A stretch of 64,000 nucleotides of DNA from Buddleja alternifolia (taxonomy: Eukaryota; Streptophyta; Magnoliopsida; Lamiales; Scrophulariaceae). The notes beneath the pieces are model-generated. The model was given only the letters and a program-made list of their open reading frames with translations, searched no databases and was not told where the DNA came from. The stretch spans positions 10,838,708 through 10,902,707 of the forward strand of contig CM033391.1 of assembly GCA_019426215.1 (NCBI GenBank), given 5' to 3'. Below, piece by piece: positions 23,562 to 36,210 of this stretch (position 1 is the stretch's first letter; each line of letters opens with the position of its first letter). Made by a program: the position numbers and the translations under genes.

Positions 23562-25202
23562 GAGAGTCCACAAAAATATAGAAACTCACACACACACATA
23601 CATGCCTAAATGGGCGTGTATATATATTTTAAATATTCTCTTCCTTAATTAATTAGATCCACTAGTTAACAAACAAGATCTTTCCATATATTTGAAATTC
23701 TTCCCAAATATATAAGATCTATCTAAATAAGATCTTTCCATATAATTAGTCAACTAACTAATTAAATAGATCTTACCAAACCCACCTTATCTATCCTAAT
23801 ATATTTATAAGATCTTTTCATATCAATTAGTTACCTAATTAATTAGATTAGATCCTACCAAATATATTAATAAGATATATATTAAATATACATATATATA
23901 TATATACATACATAAACTTGGTGAACAAGATAAAATCCTCCACCAAAGTCATACACATACACCCTAGCATGTACTATATATACTTATATTTATTCTCTTT
24001 CACATATTAATTAATTAGACTACTAATTAATTAACTAGTCTTTCCCAATTTAATATTCCAATATTAAATTATAAGACTTTTATTAATTAAGGCCACTTAA
24101 TTAATTTATTCTTATTTCCCGATTAATTAATTCCAATTAATTAATCTCTCCATTAATTCACAAAGAATTAATTAGCCAATAGGTACTACACTAAGTATTG
24201 TGTGTGATCCCTTAGGCTCATTAACAAGCTAGCAATAAGTCCTTCCATAAGCTAGATTAATTATTCATAATAATTAACTAGACCTTGGATTAATTTCACC
24301 AATTAACCCAAGGCACCTATCGGTCGTGGTTCGATGTCTAGCAACGTCACCACAACTTCCTAGATGTTAACGATGAAAAGCAAACCTATCCAGATTTTGA
24401 TCTTTGTGTGAGCCGAATCCCTCCATCTTTTTCCCGTCTAAGGCTTAGGGCTTGGCGACGGTCGAAACCCTAGTAGTCTCGAAAACTATGACTATATTGG
24501 TTCCACTAATGATCTGGTCTTCTAAGCTGGGATCACCTATCCCTCGTATAAGACTATGCTCTGGCCAGAGACTTTTCGATCATTCAGTTTCACTCAACAG
24601 TATAGAAAATACTGGGTACTCGTGACCTTGGATGAATCCCTTCCGACTGTCACTTGTTTTGTTGTACTACCACAAACATACACGCCGTATGACTCTCCTG
24701 GAGTGCACATGCATATCAAAGCATAATGGGTAGTACCCTTTCCATTGACATCTCAGGTCTAAGGATTATCTCACACTACGAAATCGAAGGACTCCAAGTT
24801 CGACAGCATCAACGAGGAATCCTTGTGGGCCTATTCAATTCCATATCCAAAGAAAAAATCTTCATACATGTATTTCCATACAAGCCATCGACAATGGAAT
24901 ACGTCGATCGCTTGGGAGAGTTACATGCATGAACAAGTCTTGGCGAGGCCAGTGATATCCCACATATCACAACCTATATGACTTGGAATGTATATTTAGG
25001 ATTATTATCTTTGAGAGCATTCCATAGGTATCCCGACTGATCCCCTAACCATATGTAGTCCATGGGATCTTTATCTATACTCCATGAGTAGTCAACAATA
25101 AAGAAGCATTCCGTAATAGGTTTGATATAATCTAAATGATAAGACTGACATAGTGTTAATATTCAAGCCAACAGATGGCTCGCTGAGCATATAACACTTT
25201 CA
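23042..25202 (-). repeat. 3' LTR (2,161 bp) of the left copia arm
   Basis: On the minus strand it begins TGAAAGTGTTATATGC and ends GATCCCAACA. It includes a (TA)n run at 23,521-23,557. It is homologous by eye to the plus-strand LTR at 46,652-61,826, for example around CCTAGATGTTAACGATGAAA (24,360) against its reverse complement near 47,570. The two copies have diverged clearly, so both are old. Confidence 0.8.
23521..23557. repeat. (TA)n microsatellite
   Basis: An uninterrupted TA run inside the copia LTR. Confidence 0.95.
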
Positions 25203-26489
25203 ATCTCCCACTTTCCCAAGAGCTTACTATTCCCACATAGGTCCATCATCCAGATGACCTATTGAACACAACTTCTACTCAAGGGTTTTGGCAAAAGGGG
25301 TTTGCCATGTTTCCGTCAAGTTGACTTGTTCTACTCGAACGTCAAATCTGATCAAATAATCTCTCAGATTATTCGCTTCACCATTAGGTATGTCTAGACA
25401 GCAGGTGAGACCTTGCTCTTTATTAAGAGCTTACATCCTTATCGATAATCATAGTACTTATGTACTTAATGTTTGATTGGTAGAACCTCATAGGTTCACT
25501 TATCTAAATACCTTTTATCACCGCATTTGTATGCGTGATTTAAATGGTAGAGTTAGCCTTTGTCTATTCTCAAGAGACGTCCTCAGTCTTTACTTTCCCA
25601 CTTAGCTTAAAACAAATCCTCGATCATCACTAAGTTCATGTCTTAAGACTAGAGATTCTAGTTTCAATTTTCCATGTTGGTTTTCCAATAAACAACACCA
25701 ATCCAATCCATTGGATCAAATAAGGGTTCGATTATATACATAAGATGTATTAGTCAGCACCAATTTAAACTCATAGAAATGCATGTACCGTTCGGTTATG
25801 CTTTCACAGGGAGAATCTCCTTTGATTCTTCCATGCTGAACTTTAGTCAACATGTTATATATGTTTACACCAACCCTATGGCCCGCATATATTGCTATCA
25901 TGTACAATTGGGGTGTTATTCCCTTTTCAAGTCCATATCAAAAATTGAGATGATGACCACATGTACGTTACTTACGCAACGTTGCCAACATATGATACTA
26001 ACAAGCCAGTTGTATACCTATTAACCTTTAGAACTTATGTTCAGAAAAGATTCAATCAGTAGACCGATCTTTGAAGCAGTTACGTTTTAGGCCGGTTTCC
26101 ACTACTTGTCAAGTTTTTCTTGACTTTTGTCATACCCCTCGTCAGCATATTTCATCCCAAAGGGTATGGAGCTTGTGTTCATATGTTTACAGGTTTACTA
26201 GTCTATTTTTTTTAACTGCCAGTGGTATTTATGTTTATCAAGTTCTTAGTTTCCATTACTATCCCCATTCTTTCATAAAAGAACTTCTTCACCATGAAGG
26301 TAGGATATTATGAAACGATCCCTTTCGCTCCACGGTGTAACGAACACGAGGATACTAGTAAACACAAGACAAGAGGATCTACTACCCTCAATTCCTCCCA
26401 CTGTTTGCTTGACATAAGCAATACCTTTCACATCCTTGATGTGTGTGGTTTCCATGTCATATCTAATGCGACTAATTAAGGGTTACACT
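25203..26489 (-). other. Internal 3' region of the left copia arm
   Basis: It begins with the antisense purine tract and continues without a usable reading frame or a recognisable RNase H motif. It therefore looks like untranslated or badly decayed internal sequence. A reversed counterpart lies at about 45,291-46,651. Five bases at its end, ACACT (26,485-26,489), are the Sirevirus target site. Confidence 0.65.
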
Positions 26490-28367
26490 TGTTAGGAATT
26501 TCATGTTAGATGTTTTGATGATGATAATTAAGTTTTTTTTTTATGTTAGACCCCAAATAAGTAAGTATAAGCTTTCATACAATATTTGTATAAGCGTCCG
26601 AAAGCTTGTATTTCTACTAGGCTTGTAATTTTTATCTTTATAGATTTTTTAGACTAAGTATGTGATACCAAATCACTAGTAGAGTTCTGTGTGAGTCTAT
26701 TAAGTGATGAAGTTGAAGATCAAGCGTCTGAAGTCAAAGTGAAGAAGAAAATTTGTTCCAAGCGTCCGTCAAACGCTAAGGAACTGTTTCAGGATCTGAG
26801 TTCGCTCAAGACATTTCATGGATTCTGGACCAAGTATTTAACACTAAATCAATGATGGAATTCTGAGTGAGTCTATCAAAGATCAAGTCGAAAGTCAAGC
26901 GTCTGAAGATTGAGTAAAGATAAGGACTTGTCTCAAGCGTTTGTTAAAGTGCTCAGGAGACTGTCTCAAAGACAAGCGTCTGGTAAAGCGCTTAGAGACT
27001 GTTTCTAAGTCAAGCGTCCAAAATACTCAAGCGCTCAGCTCTCAGAGTTACCCGAAGGATTATAACCCAAGTTATCAAGGACTTAAAATGCATTAATCTA
27101 TTAATGATTATTTCCAACGGGAATAATACAAGATGCATTAAAAGTCGGATAAGTGCTATTAAAATATAAACACTATAACTTATGGGCAAGCCACTTTTTG
27201 ACGAAGACTGTCGGATCTATGAAACCAAGAACATGCTTGACCATTTTAATATGTTAAAAAATCAGGAATGTCAGAATCAAGGAATGTTTAGGGAGACGTG
27301 CTCCTAATTGTGTCCAACGGACAAAATCCCAAGGAACCTACAAATACTCTCCTCAGCAAAACCCTAGGAATAATGAAGCATATTAACTTATAAGTCATAT
27401 ATACGTGAAAAAGTCACAAGTCTTGTATATAAAAATTATATACAAAAAGACACAAGAAAAGGGTACAAACTTTGCTGAAAGAAAAGCCTACAAATTTATA
27501 GCCAAAAATCCTTTCATGCTTTTCTTACCTATTCCAAAAAGACAGTCACAATATCTCAAATTTCCTTTTTGAAGGACCATACACTATTACTGAGATATCC
27601 CAAGTTGTTTGAACTTCCCAAAAACAAACAAACCCATTACAGAAACTTTCAACATCTTTCATCTGAGTGAGAAAGTTTGTTGATCTACAGGCAGTATTTT
27701 TATGTAAAAGAAGCTTGTGGAAGAAGATCTTTATTGGAGCTGAAATCTGTGTGACCAAGGAGTTCCGAGATCGGTTGTAACTTGCATTATTTCTGAGTGA
27801 AAGAAGCATGAGAATAGAAGATATTTATTGGAGCTGAAATCTTTGTGACTAAGGAGTTCCGAGATTTATATCCAATCTCTCGCTACTTTGTAGAAATCTC
27901 TGTGTGATTCTTCGATAATCAACTTAGTGAATATCCTCCCTGATAAAAGGAGAAGAAGACAATAGTTGGGATTACATCACCCAGTGAATCTTACAAATAT
28001 CTTTTGTCATTTACTGCTTCATTCATCTACTGTTTTATTGCTTTACTATCCATACTGCATACATCTTGAAAAAGGTTTGAAACAGTTAAGCGACTACTTT
28101 GAACTAAAACCGAATGCTAAGCTATAAAATACTTCCGTTGTGCTAACCCTGATTAAGTGACTAAACATTGCCCTACTTTGGTAAGTGTTGAAATCACCCA
28201 GTCTAAGTTATCTTTTTTTAAGAGCCTGATCTAGCACTTAAGCTTTCCAAGCGTTCAAATACTTTAAAAGTAATACGATTTTCAGAAGTTAAAAAAAAAA
28301 AAAAAGGACTTCAGGGTCTATTCAACCCCCCCTTTTAGACCCTTTCGTATGCCACTTGGGATCAACA
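26490..28367 (+). repeat. 5' LTR of the Sirevirus (1,878 bp)
   Basis: It begins TGTTAGGAATTTC and ends GGGATCAACA. It carries a 94-bp tandem-type duplication (units starting near 27,723 and 27,817) that is single in the 3' LTR. It repeats the word AAGCGTC many times. It differs from the 3' LTR at scattered bases and indels, so insertion is clearly older than that of the copia at 222-5,778. Confidence 0.93.
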
Positions 28368-28369
28368 AG

Positions 28370-28380
28370 TGGTATCAGAG
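28370..28380 (+). other. Sirevirus primer-binding site
   Basis: TGGTATCAGAG, two bases after the 5' LTR end, matches the initiator tRNA-Met primer-binding site usual in plant copia elements. Confidence 0.88.
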
Positions 28381-28477
28381 TGGTTGAATTTGAAACATAA
28401 GCGTTTCCGAGCGTAACTGCTTGTTTAGATCCATTTTTCTAAACTTAGTCGCTTTTAAAATTTCTTTTAAACTTTTC

Positions 28478-30513
28478 ATGGCATTCTCTAAAGTTCCTAA
28501 GTTGACCGAGTCAAACTATGACTCATGGAAGGTCAAAGCTTTTACTTATTTGTGTTCATGTGATGATGAAATGTGTGATATCATTTCAGATGGGCCAATC
28601 AAAATATATAAGGTTATTACCAGAGCGCCCGGAGCCACAGAAGAAACACCTGATGGCTATGTGGAAAAGCCTAAGCAAGAATGGTCAACTGATGAGCGTC
28701 GACAAGCAAATCTAGATAATGTTGGTCGTAATGCTTTATACACAACCAGTGGTGATAATGATAACTTATTCAACAAAGTAAAATCATGCAATACAACTAA
28801 AGAGATTTGAGATAAGTTAGCTACTATTTGTGGTGGCTCAACACAAATTAAGGAAAACAAATTATCAATTGCCAAAGAAAAGTTCAATAGTTTTAAGATG
28901 TTACCCAATGAGACGCTAGAGCAACTAGACATGAGATTTACAGCTCTTGTTACTGAATTAACATCTTTGGGTATGGAATTACAAAATCGGGAAATGGTTG
29001 TCAAGATTTTCAGAAGTCACCCGAGTAGATTCCTTATGAAGACAACTGCAATGAGAGAATCAAACAATCTGGATAGTCTAACTCCAGAAGATGCTTTTTC
29101 AGAACTCAAAGCGTTTGAGTTTGAGTTGAATTTGGCTAGCGATGTTGCAAGCAGTCCAGTGATTGAGTCTGGAGCGCCGATGGCATCAATCAAAGGAAAA
29201 TCTAGTAACAAGGGAAAGGTTTTAGATATGAGTGAGGAAGAGGAACTAGCGCTTCTAAATTGGTTCAGAAAGTTCCTAAGATATGAGAAGAAAGGAAGTA
29301 GTCCTAAGCATCAAGGACAAAGTTCATATCAAACGCCTACTCCCATTCAACAACAATGTCAAGTGCCTCACTATCCTGCACCTTCATCTCCAACGCCAAT
29401 TCAGTATCAAGCGTCTTCTCAGCAAGATCTCTCAGCGCCAGTGGTCTCAAAAACACGATTTGCAAGATTAACAAATGAACAAAAGATGAAAACTAATCTT
29501 TGTTATAATTGCAGGAAACCAGGGCATTGCCAAGTTAATTGTCCCTATCCAAATGTGTCTAAAACCCACAAAGCAAGACCAAGCGGATAGAAACCAATTT
29601 AGGAACAATCTTAGGCAACAAGGCTTGCTAGCAGAATCAGAACCACTCTACATACCCGAAAAGGACTTGGAATCATCAGATGAAAGTAGTGATGATGAGA
29701 CATCAAGCGACTCAGCATTCATTTGTCTCATGGCAAGGGATGATAAAGCGTCTGACGACTCGCTATCTGAGGTAACCACTGAATTATCTCATCCTCTTTC
29801 TTATGATGAACTACTTGACAAAGTAAAAGAATATTATAAAGATTGTCAAAATGCCGCCAAGTTATATCAAAATCACTTTAATATTATTTTAGCGCTCAAA
29901 AGTGATAACATGAAGCTCAAGGCAGAATTGCAAGTTTGGCAACAATGTATTGAGAAGAATCAATCGCTTGAAAGTGAAATTACTCAATTAAAAAGTGATA
30001 TTGATATAATAGTCAAGAGAGAAGCTGAAGTGATCTCTAAACTTGCCAAATCAGAGCAGCTTATCTCATCATTATCAAAAGCGTCAAGAATGCTAGATAA
30101 TGTGACTGAAGTAACTAGACTATTTGGTGAAAAGACCGGTTTAGGTTGTGATAAACTTGGTCATAAATCCAAAGAGTCTAAGGTTATAGCAATCAACAAA
30201 GAAAAAGGTGTAGTCTTTGTTGAAGAGAGTTCAAACAGACAAACGCTGAATGAACCAAGAGATATTGGTACGAGGTCAAGTGAAAAAGTCAACACTAACT
30301 CAGGTAAAGGAAAGACCAAAGTGAATGATTCACAAAAGAAAGTTTATCCAAATGCTCAAAAGGCTAAGGAGAAACCTTCTACAAGTAAATCAAACGCTAA
30401 GCGTCTGGCACCAAAAGTGCATCCTAAGCCAGTACCAAGGAAATACCAACGTCAATATCCACAACGATTCAGATCATGTTATCGATACTATGATAATTAT
30501 GATTATTACTATG
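28478..30513 (+). pseudogene. Sirevirus gag (one nonsense codon, one frameshift)
   Basis: The ATG at 28,478 opens a copia Gag (KVPKLTESNYDSWKVKAF). A TGA at 28,808-28,810 replaces an expected Trp codon (TGG to TGA), and the same frame continues through the Gag body (NETLEQLDMRFTALVTEL) to a CCHC knuckle CYNCRKPGHCQVNC at codons 342-355. A frameshift near 29,550-29,585 moves the reading to another frame, where an acidic Ser/Asp/Glu stretch and a coiled-coil-like part (ESEITQLKSDID) follow, as in Sirevirus Gags. The frame runs into the solo LTR at 30,514. Confidence 0.87.
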
Positions 30514-32086
30514 TGATAAGAGTCATTTTTATGGGTTCTTAAGCCCGTTGTGTTTATGTTTTAGGTTCATTTATCACTTGATTCTTGCCACATTTGCGTT
30601 TAATCCGTGTGTGAAGTGATTTCAGGTTGTAAATGGATGCAAACGAAGAAAGGGCGGAAAAACGACGTATAAAACAAGTTCATGCCAAGATGCTTCGCAC
30701 CTCCACGCCCAAGCGCAGCCACAATCACGCTTGGGCGCCCGAACAAGCAAGAAATGAGCTCAAGTTACGCATAATCGCGCCTAGGCGCAATTTTACCACG
30801 CCTGGGCGCGATATCTGCCACATCTTCCACGTTTGAGAGCCATTTATTTATGTTTCAAGACCGAATTTGAGAACACTGAAATCGGAGGTCCGTGGAGAAA
30901 GTTATGAGGAAAACACGATTTCTGCGCTGAAAAGCAAGAAAACGGTTCAGTGTTAGTACTGTGGCGCCCATGCGCCACTTTCTCACGCCTAGGCGCCACC
31001 ACCACCACGCCTAGGTTCCATTATGCGCGCCTGGGCGCCCCGCAACTTATTCCCCAAGTCATTTGTGCCACGTAGGCCGCGTCTAGGCGCCGATTTGGCC
31101 GCGCTTGGGCGCCGATATAACCGAATTTCAGTTCTATAAAGCTAAATTTTCAGCACATTAAAATGGGTTCGAAATCTGGGTTTGTGGAGGCATTTTCTGG
31201 GTTTTGAGCCATCATTTCATTTTCTTTGAAGGGCAAGAAAGAGATAGGAGCTAAGGATTGAAATTCTAAAGCAAGGATCCATCATCAAGCAATTGAAGGA
31301 GTTTTAATTGCTTGCATTTACATGTTTATTTCCATGAGTATGTATATGTTTGTATTAGATTTTCTTAAGGCCTTGATGAGAGGCTAAATTGTAGTACTAA
31401 GGCCATGTGAAGGCCTATGTTACAAATCAATATATGTGAAGTGAATTATCGTATTAATTCTCCTATTGCTTTGTGTGTTGATTTTGTGCTTTTATCACAA
31501 TCATATGCTTGATCACCATATGCTTGCTATTGTGCCTATTCTATCCATTCGAAAGAACATAGGTTAGAGTGCAACAAGAATCAACGCATCATCGGAAACT
31601 AATGTGGAATTGCCCCTAGAAATAGGTAAAGATTTTCGGGTGCTGTTAGCCGGATTTATCCGGGGAAACTCTAGAACGTTAATGCGTGGTTATTGATTAG
31701 ATTCTCGGAGACATATTTAGAGAACCGTCAATTAATCATAAGATTATTATGAGCCGAGACATCGGGTAATAGTTAATTAAGGATTTTCCACCGAAGCAAT
31801 AGGAGTCTAATAATTCGAAGAGTAGCTCACGTATATTGATGAGTAGATTAGGTTGTAGCATGTGCCTTAGTCATTTTATCACTCTTGAGATTTAATCTAT
31901 AGTCCGTTTCTCTTTTGTTCTTCGCTTGCTTACTCATTTTATTGCAATTTACTTTTGTCCATTTTCATTAATCATAAACTAAAATACCTAGTCCTTGTGG
32001 TTCGACAATCCGGACTTTTAGTCCACTTTTATTACTATCACGACTAGTGCACTTGCTACCAAAGCACGTTAGGTATTAGCGTGTCA
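30514..32086. mobile_element. Solo LTR (1,573 bp) inside the Sirevirus coding region
   Basis: It begins TGATAAGAGTC and ends TTAGCGTGTCA, flanked by the exact 5-bp duplication CTATG (30,509-30,513 and 32,087-32,091). Removing it rejoins a Tyr/Asp-rich coding stretch in frame. There is no internal coding domain or second LTR, so recombination between two LTRs is the simplest origin. Its left third repeats GC-rich palindromic words of the GCGCCTAGGCGC type (about 30,700-31,110). The GGTTCGACAATCC word near 32,000 recalls gypsy LTR ends, but the parent family is not identified. The short frame at 30,633 is not supported as a gene. Confidence 0.82.
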
Positions 32087-32091
32087 CTATG

Positions 32092-34451
32092 ATTATTACT
32101 ATAATCAAGGATATTACTATACACCTAAAAAACACACACAACACAAATCGAAACCCAAAAAGGCCAATCTTCCCGTAATGAAGACAAGGCAAATATGGGT
32201 TCCAAAAATTCTAATTCAGACTAACGTTACTAACAAGGAAGGACCCAAAACAAAATGGGTACCTAAAAAGAATTAGAACTGCCCTTTGAATGCAGGTACC
32301 TAGAGCCAACACCGATACTTCAATTTGGTACATAGATAGTGGGTCGTCAAGACACATGACTGGCTCAAAGAATCTTTTGATCAACTATCATGCAACCAAT
32401 GGTCCTCAAGTCATATTCGGTGATAACTCAAAAGGTAAAACCAAAGGTATAGGTATCATGCATAGGGGGAACATCATGATAAGTGATGTATATTATGTTG
32501 AGGGTCTTAAGCATAATCTTTTAAGCATAAGTCAGTTTTGTAATAAAGGTTTTGAAGTTAAATTTCCAAGTGACTATTGCTATATTAATGACGCTAAGAC
32601 TAGATCTACTAAATTAAAAGGAAAAAGAACTAACAATGTGTATTTAGTAGATTGGGGTTCAACATTAGACAACAACCCTACATGTTTTGTAGCTAAGAAT
32701 CAAAATGAAATGTGTTGGTTGTGGCATAGAAAAATGAATCACCTCAACTTTAAGACAATCTCTCAATTAATATCGCTAAATCTTGTAGAGGGATTACCTA
32801 AAGGTTCCTTTAATAAAGATCGCTTCTGTGATGCATGTCAAATGGGTAAACAAGTTAAATCATCTTTTAAAAAGAAACCTCATCTATCTAAATCTAGAAT
32901 ACTTGAATTATTACATTTAGATTTGTTTGGTCCTATTCAAATCATGAGCGTTAGTGGTAAAAAGTATTCACTCGTAATAGTTGATGATTTCTCACGCTAT
33001 ACATGGGTAGAATTTCTATCATCCAAAGATGAAACTAGTGTCAAGCTCATAGCTCTAATTCGTCAATTACAAAATTCAAAAGATTTAAAGGTGACAAGAA
33101 TTAGAAGCGATAGGGGAACTGAATTTACTAACCATGTTGTTGAGAAGTTTTGTAAAGACTTTGGAATACTTCATGAGTATTCAGTGCCTAAAACACCTCA
33201 ACAAAATGGAGTTGCCGAGCGACGGAACAGAACGCTTAAGAAAGCCGGTAGGACAATGTTAGCCGAGTCTAAGCTACCTCAAAGGTTTTGGGCCGAAGCT
33301 ATCAGTACCGCTTGCTACACTCAGAACTGGTGTATGATCAACAAACAACATGAAAAGACTCCATATGAATTATGGAAGAGACGTAAGCCTAATATTTCAT
33401 ATTTTCATGTATTTGGTTCAAAATGTTTCATTCATAACAATGGATCCCAAAATTTAAAGACATTTGATCCTAAGGTGGATGAAGGAATCTTTCTAGGCTA
33501 TGCCAGAAATGGAAAGAGTTTTTGCATCCTCAATAAGATCAAATCAAAGGTTGAAGAATCCATTCATGTTGTGTTTGATGATGCTAACCAAGAACCGAGT
33601 AAGGTTAATGCTAATGATGTAGGAATTGAAGATCTCTCTCAACAAGCGTCACAAATCAATTTGTGTGATGATAGTGATATTGATGAAGATGATGAGATCA
33701 TTGTGTCCAATCCTAAGACTACTCATGAGGTTATCAATGATGATAAGATTGCAAGAAACGCTGATGATCGTGAAGAGAATGTTCATCAAGTGCAAATTCG
33801 AACTATGAATAGTGAAGCGCCTACGCAAGATGTTAGTCAAGCGCCTGAGCAAATTAATCAAGCGTCTGATCAATCACTCAACCCGTTTCAACCAGACCGT
33901 AAATGGCTTAGAGATCATCCACCAGAGTTAGTAATCGGAGATATTGGAGCACCTGTCAAGACTAGAGCCGCTACAATAAATGAGGCTATATTTGCAAGCT
34001 TCTTATCTCAAATGGAACCAAAGAAAGTGGATGAAGTGCTTAATGATTCAAGTTGGGTAGAAACATTGCAAGAAGAGCTTAACCAATTTGAGCGTAGTAA
34101 GGTTTGGACTCTAGTATCAAGACCTACTCACCAAGGAATCATTGGAACTAGATGGGTTTTCAGGAACAAGATGGACGAAGATGGTATTGTTGTAAGAAAT
34201 AAAGCCAGACTAGTCGCTCAAGGATATTGCCAAGAAGAGGGTATTGATTTTGATGAGACATATGCTCCAGTAGCCCATCTTGAACCAATTCGAATGTTCC
34301 TAGTGTTTTCCCCATTCAACAAATTCACAGTATATCATATGGATGTGAAGAGTGCATTTCTGAATGGTAAACTCCAAGAAGAAGTATATGTGGAGCAACC
34401 ACCAGGACTCATCAACAACCATGGAAAAAGTATGGTCTACAAATTGGAAAA
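32092..34451 (+). pseudogene. Sirevirus pol, 5' part (protease, integrase, start of RT)
   Basis: After a disrupted linker with stops near 32,275-32,310, a long frame from 32,290 holds the protease (WYIDSGSSRHM, catalytic Asp at codon 16 of that frame), the pre-integrase motif (WHRKMNHL) and the integrase with triad D211, D274 and E310 (35-residue spacing). The first reverse transcriptase motifs follow (GTRWVFRNKMDEDG, YHMDVKSAFLNG). The Sirevirus reading ends at the words YKLEK (about 34,438-34,452), where antisense foreign DNA begins. The frame then runs on to a meaningless stop at 34,830. Confidence 0.9.
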
Positions 34452-36210
34452 GTATGATGAACGTGACTGCGCGTCCACTGACTTTCTTATACACACATGC
34501 CTCTTCAACATTTTGAACGTATCCATACGCTTGTATGACAGTGTCAAAACGTTTGTTCCAACTTCGAGAAGCTTGCTTAAGTCCGTAGATGGACCTTTGG
34601 AGTTTACACACTTTGTGTTCGATCCCTTTGGATGTAAAGCCCTCTGGCTATTCCATGTAAATCTCTTCCTCAATTTTTCCATTGAGGAATGCAGTCTTTA
34701 CATCCATCTGCCATATTTCATAATCAAAATATGCAGATATTACAAGCATACTCCGAATGGATTTCAGCATAGCCACTGGCGAGAAGGTTTCCTCATAGTC
34801 AATCCCTTGTATTTGAGTAAATCCTTTTGACACGAGGCGAGCCTTATAGGTGACTACCTCTCCATCGACTCCAAACTTTCGCTTGTAGACCCACTTACAG
34901 CCAATGGGCTTGATGCCCTCAGGTGGGTCAACCAAGGTCCATACCTTGTTGGAGTACATGGAGTCCATTTCAGATGTCATGGCCTCTAGCCATTTTCTTG
35001 AATCAATGTCAGACATTGCACTCTTAAAACTCTTCGGATCAGAGTCTAGAAGAGGATCTTGAGTACCCTCCTCTTGTAGGCCTAGCCATCTTTCAGGCTC
35101 CTTTGGGATCTTCTTTGATCTCCTCAAAGGTTGTGTGTTTTCAGTGGGTGCCTCTGATATATCCTCGTTGGTGTCAGGTGGGTTAATTTATATCTCTTGA
35201 CTTGATACATTCTCATGGACCTCATCAAGTTCTACAGCCTCACATTTTCTATCTAGAATGTGACCCCTCTCCAAGAAATCGGAGTTTCTCGAAACAATAA
35301 CCCTTTGTTCCGTTGGGCTGTAGAAGTAATATCCAACAGTTTCCTTTGGATATCTTACAAAATAGCACAAAGAGGACTTGGGGTCCAATTTGTCTCCCAC
35401 TAAATGCTTTACATAAGCTGGACACCCCCATATTCTCAAATGATTATATGAGGGCGTCTTTCCACACCAACTTTCGTATGGGGTTTTGGGCACCGTCTTG
35501 CTAGGCGATCTATTCAATTGATAGACAGCCATTTCAAGAGCATAGCCCCACATGGACTTAGGAACTTTAGTGAAACTCATCATGGATCGAACCATATCTA
35601 GCAATGTTCGATTCCTACGCTCAGCTACCCCGTTATGTTGAGGCGTGCCGGACGGTGTCCATTGTGAGAGAATTCCACTCTCTCTAAGATAATCAAAAAA
35701 CTCGGTAGACAAGTATTCACCTCCTTAATCCGATCGAAGAGTCTTAATACTTCTATCAAGTTGTTTCTCTACTTCATTTCTGAACTCCTTAAACTTCTCA
35801 AAGGATTCAGATTTATATCTCATAAGATATAAACAACCATACCGTGAATAATCCTCGGTAAAAGTTATGAAGTAGCTTTGGCCACCATGAGTGCTCACAC
35901 TCATTGGCCCGCACACGTCCGTATGGACCAAGTCCAATGGTTTTGTGGCTCGTTCCGCTTTCCCTGAAAACGGTAACTTGGTCATTTTTCCTTTAAGACA
36001 TGATTCGCAACTTGACAATTCATCTAAGTCATTTACACCTAAATGTTTTGCCAATGTTCGAATTCTTTCTTTGGAAATATGTCCAAGTCTTTCGTGCCAC
36101 ATTTGCGCGTTTACTTGATTATTTTGTTTACGTTTGTTACTTTGTTGAATATTGAGATTGGAAATTATTGGGGATATAGTATACATTCCATCCTTCATTT
36201 TCGATTCCAT
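34452..36210 (-). pseudogene. Antisense copia pol fragment (integrase to RT) captured in Sirevirus RT
   Basis: On the minus strand this 1.76-kb block reads as a different copia pol: pre-integrase motif (MWHERLGHISKERI, about 36,100), integrase core (LVHTDVCGP; then GTPQHNGVAERRNR), a frameshifted linker (PEGIKPIGCKWVYKRKF) and early reverse transcriptase (IYGLKQASRSWNKRFD). It ends before YVDD. It has no LTR, no gag and no RNase H, and I find no target duplication. About five codons of Sirevirus RT just before KQAPRAW are missing at the junction. It has internal stops (near 35,186 and 35,725). It could be repair-captured DNA or a recombination product rather than a transposition. Confidence 0.85.

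Larger units (their letters stand above)
23042..26489 (-). mobile_element. 3' end of a minus-strand copia element (left arm of an inverted pair)
   Basis: A 2.16-kb LTR (23,042-25,202) followed by about 1.3 kb of internal sequence. The minus-strand purine tract GTGGGAGATT at 25,203-25,212 shows that this is the 3' LTR of an element transcribed on the minus strand. The same LTR and internal sequence recur inverted at 45,291-61,826. The left arm is interrupted at 26,489 by the Sirevirus; a minus-strand gag fragment at 44,981-45,273 may be its continuation. Confidence 0.8.

Noticed and set aside
30633..30836. Small gene inside the solo LTR
   Set aside because: It has no domain and its codons follow the repeated GC-rich palindromes.
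34452..34830. Extension of the Sirevirus pol frame to 34,830
   Set aside because: Beyond about 34,452 the sequence is the antisense of another copia pol; the plus-strand frame is a chance extension.
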